This document shows, one piece after another, positions 35,927 through 44,172 of a stretch of 64,000 nucleotides of DNA. The position numbers were made by a program, and so were the translations under genes. The notes beneath the pieces were generated by a model, which was not told the DNA's origin, made no database searches, and saw nothing but the letters and a program-made list of their open reading frames with translations. Each line of letters opens with the position of its first letter. The stretch's first letter is position 1. The stretch is from Brucella anthropi_A (GTDB lineage: Bacteria; Pseudomonadota; Alphaproteobacteria; Rhizobiales; Rhizobiaceae), in NCBI RefSeq assembly GCF_046630315.1, contig NZ_LQBD01000001.1, positions 62,001-126,000 on the forward strand, in the 5' to 3' direction.

Positions 35927-37567
35927 ATGAACGAGAGAACCGCTAGCGATTTTCCCGATTTCGGGCTGACCTCGGCGCAGCGGCGCGAGGCTGTCCTCGG
36001 CCATTATTACGAATATCCCGGCATGGATGGGCCGCGTGGCGAAATCTGGTGCTACACCGACGCCTATTCCTATCTGCCGGGCGCGACGGTTCATTTGCAG
36101 GTGAGCGCCACCGCCTCGCGTTTCGATATCGAGATCGTGCGGGACGGTGCTGTGGAAACACCGGTCTTCTCCAAGCGCGGGATAGATTGCAAATGGCAGG
36201 AAACACCGGCGCAATGTTCGGTTGTCGGCTGCGGATGGGAAACGACGTTTGCCTTCAGGACGGATGAGAACTGGCCTTCCGGCGCGTATCGCATCACGCT
36301 GAAGGCGCATGGCAATGACGGAGAGCCCATCCATTGCCATCACCTGTTCATCCTGCGTCCTGCGGCGGGAAAAAAGCCCGGTCGTATCCTGCAAGTCGCG
36401 GCAACCGGCACATGGACCGCCTATAATACATGGGGCGGTTCCAACCATTATCAGGGCATCACTGGGCCGAATGGCGATCAATATGCGACGACGGTGAGCA
36501 TCGAGCGCCCGTTCTGCCGCGGCTTTGTCGTCCTGCCGTCCGATGCGCCGCGCGTCCCGCTGGAAATTGTGACGCCACCAGCCAGCCCCCCGCGCTATCC
36601 GCATATGGAATGGGCCTATGCCAATGGCTATTCCAAGAAATATGTCTCTTCCGGCTGGGCAAGCTATGACAGCCTGTTTTTCCGCTGGGCCGAGCGGGAA
36701 GGCTATGCGGTCGATCTCGCCAGCCAGCACGAATTGCATTTCTCGCCGGAAATCCTCGACGGTTATGATTGCGTGGTTTTTGTCGGTCACGACGAATACT
36801 GGACATGGGAAATGCGCGATGCCATCGACAATTATGTCGATGGCGGCGGTCGTGCGGCGCGTTTTGCCGGCAATTTCATGTGGCAGACCCGGCTGGAGGA
36901 CAATGGCAAGCGGCAGACCTGCTACAAATATCGTGCCCGCGCCGAAGACCCGGTCTATCGCTCCGCCGATCCGCGCCGCACCAGCGGCTGCTGGGAAGCG
37001 GCGGAAACCGGACGGCCTGCCGCCGAAACCTTCGGCCTCAACGCATTGCGCGGGCTTTATGTCGGCTGGGGCGGTTGCGCCCCGCGCGGCGTGCGCGGTT
37101 TCCCGGTCTATCGCCCCGAACACTGGGCCTTTGCTGGCACCGGCATCTATTATGGCGATCTTCTGGGCTCGGAAGGCCATGCCTTCGGTTACGAAGTCGA
37201 TGGGCTCGACTATGTGATCCGGGGCGGATTGCCGGAGCCGGAAGAAGGCAGCGGCGCGCCTGATGGATTGCAGATTCTGGCGCTCGGCATGTCGTCTCTC
37301 AAGGAAGAGAGCGCCGATATTCCAGCCGACGACCAGTTTCTTTCCGATGCCGATGCAAAATTCGTGGCCGATACGCTGATCGGCAATGATGGAGATGCAG
37401 CCGTGGAGCGCATCAAGCGCGGCTGCGGTATGATCGTCAATTTCCCGCGCGGCAAAGGCGAGGTCTTCCACGCCGGAAGCTGCGAATGGGTGGCGGCCCT
37501 CAAGCGCGGCGACCGCATGGTCGAGCGTGTGACCGCCAATGTTCTCAACCAATATCTCAAGCGCTGA
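35927..37567 (+). CDS. N,N-dimethylformamidase large-subunit-like hydrolase
   Basis: The 546-residue protein matches the C-terminal domain family of the N,N-dimethylformamidase beta subunit, a mononuclear-iron amidohydrolase. The stretch ASYDSLFFRWAEREGYAVDL (about residues 246-265), followed by the FVGHDEYWTWEMRDA segment (about 283-297), carries the conserved aromatic residues of that family; Tyr, Tyr and Glu ligate the iron in the characterised enzyme. The beta-rich N-terminal 140 residues resemble a carbohydrate- or lectin-like domain. No small (alpha) subunit gene is nearby. In this operon it probably cleaves a C-N bond in an imported amide, not necessarily dimethylformamide. Confidence 0.8.
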   Translation: MNERTASDFPDFGLTSAQRREAVLGHYYEYPGMDGPRGEIWCYTDAYSYLPGATVHLQVSATASRFDIEIVRDGAVETPVFSKRGIDCKWQETPAQCSVVGCGWETTFAFRTDENWPSGAYRITLKAHGNDGEPIHCHHLFILRPAAGKKPGRILQVAATGTWTAYNTWGGSNHYQGITGPNGDQYATTVSIERPFCRGFVVLPSDAPRVPLEIVTPPASPPRYPHMEWAYANGYSKKYVSSGWASYDSLFFRWAEREGYAVDLASQHELHFSPEILDGYDCVVFVGHDEYWTWEMRDAIDNYVDGGGRAARFAGNFMWQTRLEDNGKRQTCYKYRARAEDPVYRSADPRRTSGCWEAAETGRPAAETFGLNALRGLYVGWGGCAPRGVRGFPVYRPEHWAFAGTGIYYGDLLGSEGHAFGYEVDGLDYVIRGGLPEPEEGSGAPDGLQILALGMSSLKEESADIPADDQFLSDADAKFVADTLIGNDGDAAVERIKRGCGMIVNFPRGKGEVFHAGSCEWVAALKRGDRMVERVTANVLNQYLKR

Positions 37568-37579
37568 CAGAGTAACGCC

Positions 37580-38947
37580 ATGCTCAACACAAAAGCACAG
37601 AATGAACGCCCGGCATCGCATCTTTTCTACCAGTCGCGCCTGCGCAGGCCGCTGGTGGATCGCGCCGAGGGCATCTACATCTGGGATCAGGACGGACGCC
37701 GCGTCATCGACGGATCGAGCGGCGCGATGGTGGTCAATATCGGCCATGGCAATCGCAACGTGCTCGATGCCATGAAAGAGCAGATGGACCGCGTCACCTT
37801 CGCCTATCGCCTGCATTTCGAGAATGAACCGGCTGAAGATCTGGCACGCATGGCCGCCGAGCGGATGCCGGAAGGTCTGGACAAGATATTCTTTGTTTCC
37901 GGCGGTTCGGAAGCGGTCGAATCCTGCATCAAGCTTGCGCGCCAATGGGCAGTCGCCACCGGGCAGGGCAAGCGCTGGAAAGTGATCTCGCGTTTTCCGT
38001 CCTATCATGGCGGCACGCTTGGCGCGCTCGCCGTCACCGGCTATGCGGCCTTGAGCGAGCCTTTCGCGCCCATCATGCGTGAAATGCCGAAAGTTCCGGC
38101 ACCGACCGCCTATCTCGACCGCGACAATCTTTCGATGGAACAGCGCGGCCAGAAATATGCCGACATGCTGGAGGAAAAAATTCAGGAAGAAGGCCCGGAC
38201 AGCGTGCTGGCCTTCATCATGGAGCCGATCGGTGGGGCGTCCACCGGCGCGCTGGTCGCACCCGACAGCTATTTTCCGCGCATCCGAGAAATCTGCGACC
38301 GTTATGGCATCCTGCTGATCCACGACGAGGTGATGAGCGGCGCCGGGCGTACAGGCAAGTTTCTCGGCGGCGACCACTGGAACTGCAAGCCCGACCTGAT
38401 TGCGCTTTCCAAGGGCTTTGCCTCCGGCTATTGCCCGCTTGGCGCGATGGCGGCGCCGGGGCGCATCGTGCAGCCGGTTCTGGATGCGGGCGGCTTCCTG
38501 CATGGCTTCACTTATGCCGGTAATCCGCTGGCCTGCGCTGCGGGCAAGGCCGTGCTGCAGGAGATTGATCGGCTTGATCTGGTTGGCAATGCCGCCCGGA
38601 TGGGCGATACGCTGAAAGGCGAGCTGGAAGGACTGGCAAAACGCTTCCCCTTCATCGGCGATGTGCGCGGCAAGGGTCTGCTGCTGGCAGCGGAATTTGT
38701 GTCCGATCCTGAAACCATGAAGCCCTTGCCGAAGGAGTTGAACGCCCATCAGCGCATGGTCGATCTCGCCTATGAGCGCGGGCTCATCATCTATTCGCGC
38801 CGCACGCGCGGCGGTGTTGAAGGCGACCACTTCCTTGTCTGCCCGCCTATGATCGTGAGCCGCGAGCAGGTCGGCGAGATCACCGCCATCCTTGGCGATA
38901 CGCTGGAGGTTCTTGCGCGTGAACTCAAACTGCCTGTCAACGCGTAA
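37580..38947 (+). CDS. Class III PLP-dependent aminotransferase
   Basis: The 455-residue enzyme is full length for class III (omega-type) aminotransferases. It has FFVSGGSEAVESCIKLARQW (about residues 104-123), SYHGGTLGAL, LIHDEVMSGAGRTGKF with the PLP-contacting Asp, and the Schiff-base lysine in LIALSKGFASGYCPLGA (near residue 277). HGFTYAGNPLACAAG follows. These enzymes transfer amino groups from beta-, gamma- or omega-amino acids and diamines. In this cluster it could make the keto acid that the following BKACE enzyme cleaves. The exact substrate is unknown. Confidence 0.9.
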   Translation: MLNTKAQNERPASHLFYQSRLRRPLVDRAEGIYIWDQDGRRVIDGSSGAMVVNIGHGNRNVLDAMKEQMDRVTFAYRLHFENEPAEDLARMAAERMPEGLDKIFFVSGGSEAVESCIKLARQWAVATGQGKRWKVISRFPSYHGGTLGALAVTGYAALSEPFAPIMREMPKVPAPTAYLDRDNLSMEQRGQKYADMLEEKIQEEGPDSVLAFIMEPIGGASTGALVAPDSYFPRIREICDRYGILLIHDEVMSGAGRTGKFLGGDHWNCKPDLIALSKGFASGYCPLGAMAAPGRIVQPVLDAGGFLHGFTYAGNPLACAAGKAVLQEIDRLDLVGNAARMGDTLKGELEGLAKRFPFIGDVRGKGLLLAAEFVSDPETMKPLPKELNAHQRMVDLAYERGLIIYSRRTRGGVEGDHFLVCPPMIVSREQVGEITAILGDTLEVLARELKLPVNA

Positions 38948-38959
38948 GGAAATCGGATC

Positions 38960-39907
38960 ATGACCGACAAGAAGAAGACGCATCGCAAGGTGATTGTCAC
39001 CTGCGCGGTGACTGGCTCCGTCCATACGCCCTCCATGTCACCGTATCTGCCGGTAACGCCGGACGAGATTGCAAGCGAAGCCATTGCGGCGGCGGAAGCG
39101 GGCGCATCCATCCTGCATCTTCACGCCCGCGATCCGCATGACGGCAGGCCGTCCGCCAATCCGGATCTGTTCATGCAGTTCCTGCCGCGCATCAAGCAAT
39201 CGACATCTGCCGTGGTGAATATTTCCACCGGCGGCTCATCGCTGATGACTTTGGAAGACCGGCTGGCCGCGCCGCTCCGGGCTGAGCCGGAAATGTGTTC
39301 GCTCAATATGGGCTCGATGAATTTCGCGCTGTTCCCGGCACTCGACAAGCCGCGTGAATGGAAACATGCGTGGGAGCCGGAACTGCTGGAAGCCACGCGC
39401 CATTCGATCTTCAAGAACACTTTTGCGGATATGGAAGGCATTCTGACCAGTCTCGGGCAGGGCTGCGGCACGCGCTTCGAGTTCGAATGCTACGATGTCG
39501 GCCATCTCTATTCGCTGGCGCATTTCCGCGACCGGGGGCTGGTGTCCGGTCATCTGTTCATCCAGTTCGTCTTCGGCGTGCTGGGCGGCATCGGGGCAGA
39601 CCCTGACAATCTCATGCATATGAAGCGGACCGCCGACAAGCTGTTCGGGGACGATTATTCCTTCTCCGTGCTGGCCGCGGGGCGGCACCAGATTCCGATG
39701 ATCACCATGGCGGCAGCCATGGGCGGCAATGTGCGTGTGGGGCTGGAAGACAGCCTTTACGACGGGCGCGGCCAGCTTGCCAAAAGCAATGCCGATCAGG
39801 TGCGGCGCATTCGCGGCATCCTTGATGGCCTGTCGCTGGAGGTTGCCACGCCCGAAGAGGCGCGTGAATATCTGGGCCTCAAAGGTGGAGACAGGGTGAA
39901 GTTCTGA
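38960..39907 (+). CDS. Beta-keto acid cleavage enzyme (BKACE, DUF849)
   Basis: The 315-residue protein is a zinc enzyme of the 3-keto-5-aminohexanoate cleavage (Kce) family. The metal-binding HLHARDPHDGRPS motif lies at about residues 53-65, and VIVTCAVTGSVHTPSMSPYLP, FECYDVGHLYSLA and GGNVRVGLEDSLY segments are all conserved. The family condenses a beta-keto acid with acetyl-CoA and splits it into acetoacetate and a new acyl-CoA. Known members serve lysine fermentation and carnitine degradation. It lies 12 bp after an aminotransferase gene and in the same operon as a thioesterase, the partner seen in carnitine degradation. Its stop overlaps the next start. Confidence 0.9.
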   Translation: MTDKKKTHRKVIVTCAVTGSVHTPSMSPYLPVTPDEIASEAIAAAEAGASILHLHARDPHDGRPSANPDLFMQFLPRIKQSTSAVVNISTGGSSLMTLEDRLAAPLRAEPEMCSLNMGSMNFALFPALDKPREWKHAWEPELLEATRHSIFKNTFADMEGILTSLGQGCGTRFEFECYDVGHLYSLAHFRDRGLVSGHLFIQFVFGVLGGIGADPDNLMHMKRTADKLFGDDYSFSVLAAGRHQIPMITMAAAMGGNVRVGLEDSLYDGRGQLAKSNADQVRRIRGILDGLSLEVATPEEAREYLGLKGGDRVKF

Positions 39908-40434
39908 TGCCGCAAATCGTGATGGACAATAAGGCAGGCATCGTGGTCCGGCTGGCGGAACTTGCCGATGCCGAACAGATTCACGCAGCAATCCGCATCA
40001 TGGGCGAAGGGCTAGGCGCTGCTGACAGGATTTCCAGCACCGTCGAGGATTTTCGTCGCTATGGTTTTGGCCCCCATGCGGCATTCACCAGCCTGATCGC
40101 TGAGGTGGACGGGGCATTCGCCGGGCTTGCCCTGTTTTTCCCCATCTTCTCGACATGGTTCGGCAAACCTGGCGTCTATGTGCAGGACCTCTATGTGGAT
40201 GAAGCCTTTCGCGGCAGGGGGATCGGCGAGTTGCTCTTGCGCCATGTCGCCTCCTGGTCGATGGCGCGGGGCGGCGTCTATCTGCGGCTGGCCGTGGACC
40301 GGGACAATATTGCCGCGCAGAGATTTTATGAGCGGTTGGGCATCGGCTGGATCGAGACCGACCGCGATCATGGCGCCTATGGCGATGACTTCGAGCGCTT
40401 GGCGCATATCAATCAAATATGGGAGCAGTCATGA
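39907..40434 (+). CDS. GNAT-family N-acetyltransferase
   Basis: The 175-residue protein has the GNAT fold: the acetyl-CoA pyrophosphate loop is DEAFRGRGIGELLL (about residues 97-110), preceded by the VYVQDLYV strand and followed by LAVDRDNIAAQRFYERLG. This last segment is typical of the diamine/spermidine acetyltransferase-like group. Its start shares one base with the BKACE stop (TGATG), and its own stop overlaps the deacetylase start as ATGA. Sitting beside a deacetylase, it may acetylate an amine intermediate. Confidence 0.88.
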   Translation: MPQIVMDNKAGIVVRLAELADAEQIHAAIRIMGEGLGAADRISSTVEDFRRYGFGPHAAFTSLIAEVDGAFAGLALFFPIFSTWFGKPGVYVQDLYVDEAFRGRGIGELLLRHVASWSMARGGVYLRLAVDRDNIAAQRFYERLGIGWIETDRDHGAYGDDFERLAHINQIWEQS

Positions 40435-41459
40435 AAGCCTTTTACGCCGTCGAGCAGAAGCGTCACGACCCGAAAGCCTTTCTTTCCAGCGGCGCGCCGC
40501 AGCCAAACCCTGAACAACCGGAACGCATCGAGCGCCTGCTCGCCGGTGCGAAGGCCGCAGGCTGCGCGATCATTCGTCCGCGCAATCATGGCCTTGGCCC
40601 GATTGCAGCCGTGCATACGCCGGAATATCTGGAATTCCTGCAGCATATCTATGCCCGCTGGCGGCGCATTGAGGAGGCGCCGGAAGAGGTGATCCCGAAT
40701 ATCCATCCGCTGGCGCGCGATGGCCGTTACCCGGCGTCCGCTGTCGGGCAGGTCGGCTACCACATGGCTGACACGGCTTGCCCGATTGCCGAGCATACAT
40801 GGGAAAGCGTGTGCTGGAGTGCCTGGAGCGCGGTTGATGCCGCCGATGCCGTGCTGGGCGGTGAGGTCGCGGCCTATGCGCTCTGCCGCCCGCCGGGGCA
40901 TCATGCCTTTGCCGATGTGGCGGGCGGTTTCTGCTTCGTCAACAATTCGGCGGTCGCGGCAGAGCGCCTGCGCTCGAAAGCCGGGCGCGTGGCGATCCTC
41001 GATGTCGATCTTCATCACGGCAATGGAACGCAGGGCATTTTCTACGCTCGCCCCGACGTGCTGACCGTCTCGATCCATGCCGATCCCGTGCGTTTTTATC
41101 CATTCTTCTGGGGCCATGCCGACGAGCGCGGTGAAGGCGCAGGGCTTGGCTACAATCTCAACCTGCCGCTACCGCGCAAATCCGGCGATGCCCAATTTCT
41201 TTCGGCGCTCGCTACGGCGCTGCGCCGCATCGAAGCCTTCGCGCCGGATGCGATTGTTGTGGCGCTTGGCCTCGATCCGTTCGAAGGCGATCCGTTCGGC
41301 GGATTGTCGGTCACCACAGGCGGTTTCGGACATATTGCAGAAGCCATCGCAAAGCTTCAGCTGCCGACCGTCATCGTGCAGGAAGGCGGCTATCTGTGCG
41401 ATGCACTGGGCGATAATCTCACAGCCTTTCTCGGTGGCTATCAGTCGGTGGTGCGATGA
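40431..41459 (+). CDS. HDAC-superfamily deacetylase, acetylpolyamine amidohydrolase-like
   Basis: The 342-residue protein has the arginase/deacetylase fold: CRPPGHHAFADVAGGFCFVNNSAVAA carries the catalytic His pair (about residues 151-176, in pieces), and DVDLHHGNGTQ supplies zinc ligands Asp and His (about 191-201). The third zinc Asp is in GLDPFEGDPFGGLS, and the transition-state Tyr is in VQEGGYL. These features fit bacterial acetylpolyamine amidohydrolases (AphA) better than histone deacetylases. I chose ATG 40431, overlapping the GNAT stop. It should remove an acetyl group from a small amine or amino acid in this pathway. Confidence 0.88.
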   Translation: MKAFYAVEQKRHDPKAFLSSGAPQPNPEQPERIERLLAGAKAAGCAIIRPRNHGLGPIAAVHTPEYLEFLQHIYARWRRIEEAPEEVIPNIHPLARDGRYPASAVGQVGYHMADTACPIAEHTWESVCWSAWSAVDAADAVLGGEVAAYALCRPPGHHAFADVAGGFCFVNNSAVAAERLRSKAGRVAILDVDLHHGNGTQGIFYARPDVLTVSIHADPVRFYPFFWGHADERGEGAGLGYNLNLPLPRKSGDAQFLSALATALRRIEAFAPDAIVVALGLDPFEGDPFGGLSVTTGGFGHIAEAIAKLQLPTVIVQEGGYLCDALGDNLTAFLGGYQSVVR

Positions 41460-41875
41460 GCGGTCTTGTTACCTTTGTCGGCGTCGCGCATCCGTGGATG
41501 TGCGATGTCATGGGACACATGAATGTCCGGCATTATGCGGGAATGTTCGACGATGCGAGCTTTCAGTTACTTGGCCACATTGCCGGGAAAATTCCCGATG
41601 ACGGCTTCGGCTGGGCAGATGTGCGCGCGACAACCGAATACAAGCAGGAAGTGCCCGCCGGGGACTTGCTGACGATCCGTTCGCAGGTGCTGAAAGTCGG
41701 TCGCTCGTCAATCACCTATCGCCAGATGATGATGGGTTCGCTCGACGGGAAACCGCGCGCAATCAACGAGACGACTGCTGTTTGTTTCGACAAGATCGCG
41801 CGGTGTTCAGCCGAACTTGCACCCGATATGCGCGTCAGGGCGGAAAGGCTGCTTACAGATCATCCGGCCTGCTGA
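41456..41875 (+). CDS. 4HBT-family acyl-CoA thioesterase
   Basis: The 139-residue protein has the hot-dog fold signature DVMGHMNVRHYAGMFDDASFQLL (about residues 17-39, in pieces), where Asp17 and the HMN motif match the 4-hydroxybenzoyl-CoA thioesterase group. Its start overlaps the deacetylase stop (ATGA). In carnitine degradation a similar thioesterase hydrolyses the acyl-CoA made by BKACE, and this gene probably has the same role for a different acyl-CoA. Its 3' end overlaps the convergent carbonic anhydrase gene by 16 bp. Confidence 0.85.
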   Translation: MSGLVTFVGVAHPWMCDVMGHMNVRHYAGMFDDASFQLLGHIAGKIPDDGFGWADVRATTEYKQEVPAGDLLTIRSQVLKVGRSSITYRQMMMGSLDGKPRAINETTAVCFDKIARCSAELAPDMRVRAERLLTDHPAC

Positions 41876-42483
41876 CATGAAAAATGCAGCACGCTTTTCG
41901 TGCAGTCGCAATCAAGGTCGCGCAACAGGCCATCCTTGAGGCCATACATCCATCCATGCACGGTGATGTCCTTGTTCTGCTTCCACGCCGATTGCAGAAC
42001 CGGCGTGCGCGACAGGCTCTCCACCTGCGCGGCGACATTCAGTTCGCAAAGCCGGTTCAGGCGTTCCTCGGGGTCGGAAAAACCGTTCAGCTCCTGTGCA
42101 TTGGCCTGCGCGATATCGCGAACCGGCTGCAGCCAGTTGTCGATGATGCCATGGCCATATCCGGCCATCGCCGCCCGCACGCCGCCGCATCCATAATGGC
42201 CGCAGACGATGATATGCTTGATCTCCAGCACCGCGACCGCAAACTCCAGCACCGACAGCAGGTTGAGATCAGCGCGGTGGATCAGGTTGGCGACATTGCG
42301 GTGCACGAAGACATCGCCCGGCTGCAATCCGGTGACGACATTGGCCGGAACGCGGCTGTCCGAACATCCGATCCAGAGATATTCCGGACGCTGCGCGGAC
42401 GAAAGCCTGTTGAAATAATCAGGGTCTTCCGCGCGTTTTTCCGCTGCCCATTGCCGGTTATGTTCGAAAAGGTCTGATATCAT
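41860..42483 (-). CDS. Beta-class carbonic anhydrase
   Basis: The 207-residue enzyme carries the beta-class zinc site: Cys40 and Asp42 in GCSDSR with Arg44, and His96 and Cys99 in CGHYGCGG. It interconverts CO2 and bicarbonate in the cytoplasm. Brucella is known to have two beta-carbonic anhydrases needed for growth at low CO2, and this is probably one of them. It starts at ATG 42483. It overlaps the end of the thioesterase gene tail to tail by 16 bp and has no visible terminator of its own. Confidence 0.95.
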   Translation of the reverse strand: MISDLFEHNRQWAAEKRAEDPDYFNRLSSAQRPEYLWIGCSDSRVPANVVTGLQPGDVFVHRNVANLIHRADLNLLSVLEFAVAVLEIKHIIVCGHYGCGGVRAAMAGYGHGIIDNWLQPVRDIAQANAQELNGFSDPEERLNRLCELNVAAQVESLSRTPVLQSAWKQNKDITVHGWMYGLKDGLLRDLDCDCTKSVLHFSCQQAG

Positions 42484-42495
42484 GAGCCCGTCTCA

Positions 42496-42594
42496 TCAAA
42501 GCGTGTCGTGTTTCAAGATATTCATAGGACACGCTTTGAATGGTTGTTTCCAAGCATGCCTTATCCCGAAGCCGGCCCCCACTTTTGGGAGGCC
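42496..42594. repeat. Palindromic intergenic element
   Basis: A perfect 12-bp inverted repeat, TCAAAGCGTGTC at 42496-42507 and its complement at 42528-42539, has a 20-nt spacer. A second imperfect hairpin at 42574-42594 (GGCC stem) follows. This resembles other dispersed Rhizobiales intergenic repeats, but I cannot name the family. It lies upstream of carbonic anhydrase and could carry part of its control region. Confidence 0.5.
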
Positions 42595-42677
42595 TGTTTC
42601 AGGATGATCTTCGTCGCGGACATAGACGGATATAGAAAGATAGTAATTGATGTCGATCAAGCAGCAACTGTTTTCAT

Positions 42678-42707
42678 AAAAGGAGCGGACAGGTGCCCGC
42701 TCCTTTT
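42678..42707 (-). terminator. Terminator of the NCS2 permease gene
   Basis: A perfect 11-bp stem (AAAAGGAGCGG at 42678-42688, complement at 42697-42707) lies 6 bp past the permease stop. On the minus strand the hairpin ends in CTTTTATGAAAAC. Confidence 0.7.
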
Positions 42708-42713
42708 GGTTTT

Positions 42714-44030
42714 TCATGCCATTGGCTTATCGCTGCGGCCGATGCCGAGCAGCTGGTAGAAGACGAGAGCCGCCAGCGTCGATGTGGCAATGCCGCCGAG
42801 GGCGAATTCGCCGATCTTCAGCGTGAAGTCGCCAGCGCCGAAAATGAGCGCCACCCCAGCGGTGAAGAGGTTGCGGGAATCCGCGAAGTCCACCTTGTTG
42901 ACGATCCAGATGCGGGCCATGGCCGAAGCGATGAGGCCGAACACCGAAACCGCAAGTCCGGCCAGAACCGGGGCAGGGATCGTTTGCAGGATGGCGCCGA
43001 ATTTCGGCGACATGCCGAGGATCAGCGCCATGACGGCGGCGATGACGAAGATCAGGGTGGAGTAAACCTTGGTCATTGCCATGACGCCGATGTTTTCGGC
43101 ATAGGTGGTGACGCCGGTGCCGCCGCCGGAACCGGAAATCATGGTGGCAAGGCCGTCGCCCAGGAAGCCGCGGCCGATATAACGGTCCATGCTCTGGCCG
43201 GTGATCGAACCCAGCGCTTTGATATGGCCGAGATTTTCAGCCACAAGCACGATGGCGACCGGCGCGATCAGCGTGATCGCCTGCCAGTTGAATTCCGGCG
43301 TGGTGAAATGCGGCAGGCCGAACCAGGCGGCATTGCTGACGGCGGTGAAATCGATGCCGGGCACGATGCCGAGGCCGTTGCCGAGGACCAGCACCAGCAG
43401 ATAGCCGAACAGCAGCGCGAACAGCACCGACAGGCGCCTTGTTCCGCGCGGCCCATAGGCGGCGATCATCGCCATGCAGAGAACGGTGAGGAGCGCGATG
43501 GTTATATGCGTGCCACTTCCCTTCAGCTGGCCCACGGCAACCGGCGCGAGGTTGAGGCCGATGGAAACGCCGATGGCGCCGGTGACGACCGGAGGCATCA
43601 GCCGTTCTACCCAGCCGGTGCCGATGGCCATGACCACGAGGCCAATCAGGGCATAGAGCGCGCCGCAGGCGATGATGCCGCCAAGCGCGATGGCGATATT
43701 GGGATTGGGGCCGGAGCCGCCATAGCCGGTCGCGGCGATGACGACGGCGATGAATGCGAAGGACGAGCCGAGATAGCTCGGCACGCGGCCCGCCGTCAGC
43801 GCGAAGAACAGAAGCGTGCCGATGCCGGAAAAGAAGACGGCCACATTGGGATCAAAACCCATCAGCAGCGGCGCCACGATGGTCGAGCCCGACATTGCAA
43901 GCAGATGCTGCACGCCCATCGGTACGGCGGCGGCGGCTGGCAGGCGCTCGTCAGGAAGCACGACGGCGTTTGATGTCAAGCGCCAACTTGGAAAATAGCC
44001 CATGATGTCCCTCTGAAAAATATTTTCCAT
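42714..44030 (-). CDS. NCS2-family pyrimidine/uracil permease (RutG/UraA-like)
   Basis: The 438-residue inner-membrane protein has about 14 helices. The VPSYLGSSFAFIAVVIAATGYGGSG segment (about residues 83-107) and the AENLGHIKALGSITG motif (about 277-291), with the substrate-binding Glu, are the NCS2 signature. My recollection of E. coli RutG matches closely along its length, including GVTTYAENIGVMAMTKVYSTL, so uracil or thymine uptake by proton symport is likely. It starts at ATG 44030, although an internal ATG (MGYFPSW, 44003) is possible. It is probably a single-gene unit. Confidence 0.9.
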   Translation of the reverse strand: MENIFQRDIMGYFPSWRLTSNAVVLPDERLPAAAAVPMGVQHLLAMSGSTIVAPLLMGFDPNVAVFFSGIGTLLFFALTAGRVPSYLGSSFAFIAVVIAATGYGGSGPNPNIAIALGGIIACGALYALIGLVVMAIGTGWVERLMPPVVTGAIGVSIGLNLAPVAVGQLKGSGTHITIALLTVLCMAMIAAYGPRGTRRLSVLFALLFGYLLVLVLGNGLGIVPGIDFTAVSNAAWFGLPHFTTPEFNWQAITLIAPVAIVLVAENLGHIKALGSITGQSMDRYIGRGFLGDGLATMISGSGGGTGVTTYAENIGVMAMTKVYSTLIFVIAAVMALILGMSPKFGAILQTIPAPVLAGLAVSVFGLIASAMARIWIVNKVDFADSRNLFTAGVALIFGAGDFTLKIGEFALGGIATSTLAALVFYQLLGIGRSDKPMA

Positions 44031-44041
44031 TTGTTATTTAC

Positions 44042-44086
44042 GCGCATCTTTTCCGAAAACCGCTTCGCACTTTTCGGGACGCGCTG
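44042..44086. repeat. Palindromic intergenic repeat fragment
   Basis: CCGAAAA at 44053-44059 pairs with TTTTCGG at 44071-44077 around CCGCTTCGCAC. It shares the AACCGCTTCGC(A/G)CTTTT core with the 103-bp element at 5601-5703. It lies in the 142-bp gap upstream of the pyrimidine permease gene. Confidence 0.5.
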
Positions 44087-44172
44087 TTGCCTTTATCGCC
44101 TCGCAGCGGCGATTTCCAGAGGGCGTTGATCTATCCGTGAAGCGAATTGTTGATGAGCCGCCTCGGTTGTTT

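Noticed and set aside
35375..39025. 1216-residue minus-strand frame
   Set aside because: It is a shadow of four plus-strand genes in a GC-rich region and shows no domain signature despite its length.
40431..41459. Histone deacetylase acting on chromatin proteins
   Set aside because: The bacterial context in a small-molecule catabolic operon and the AphA-like motifs favour an acetylpolyamine or acetyl-amino-acid substrate.
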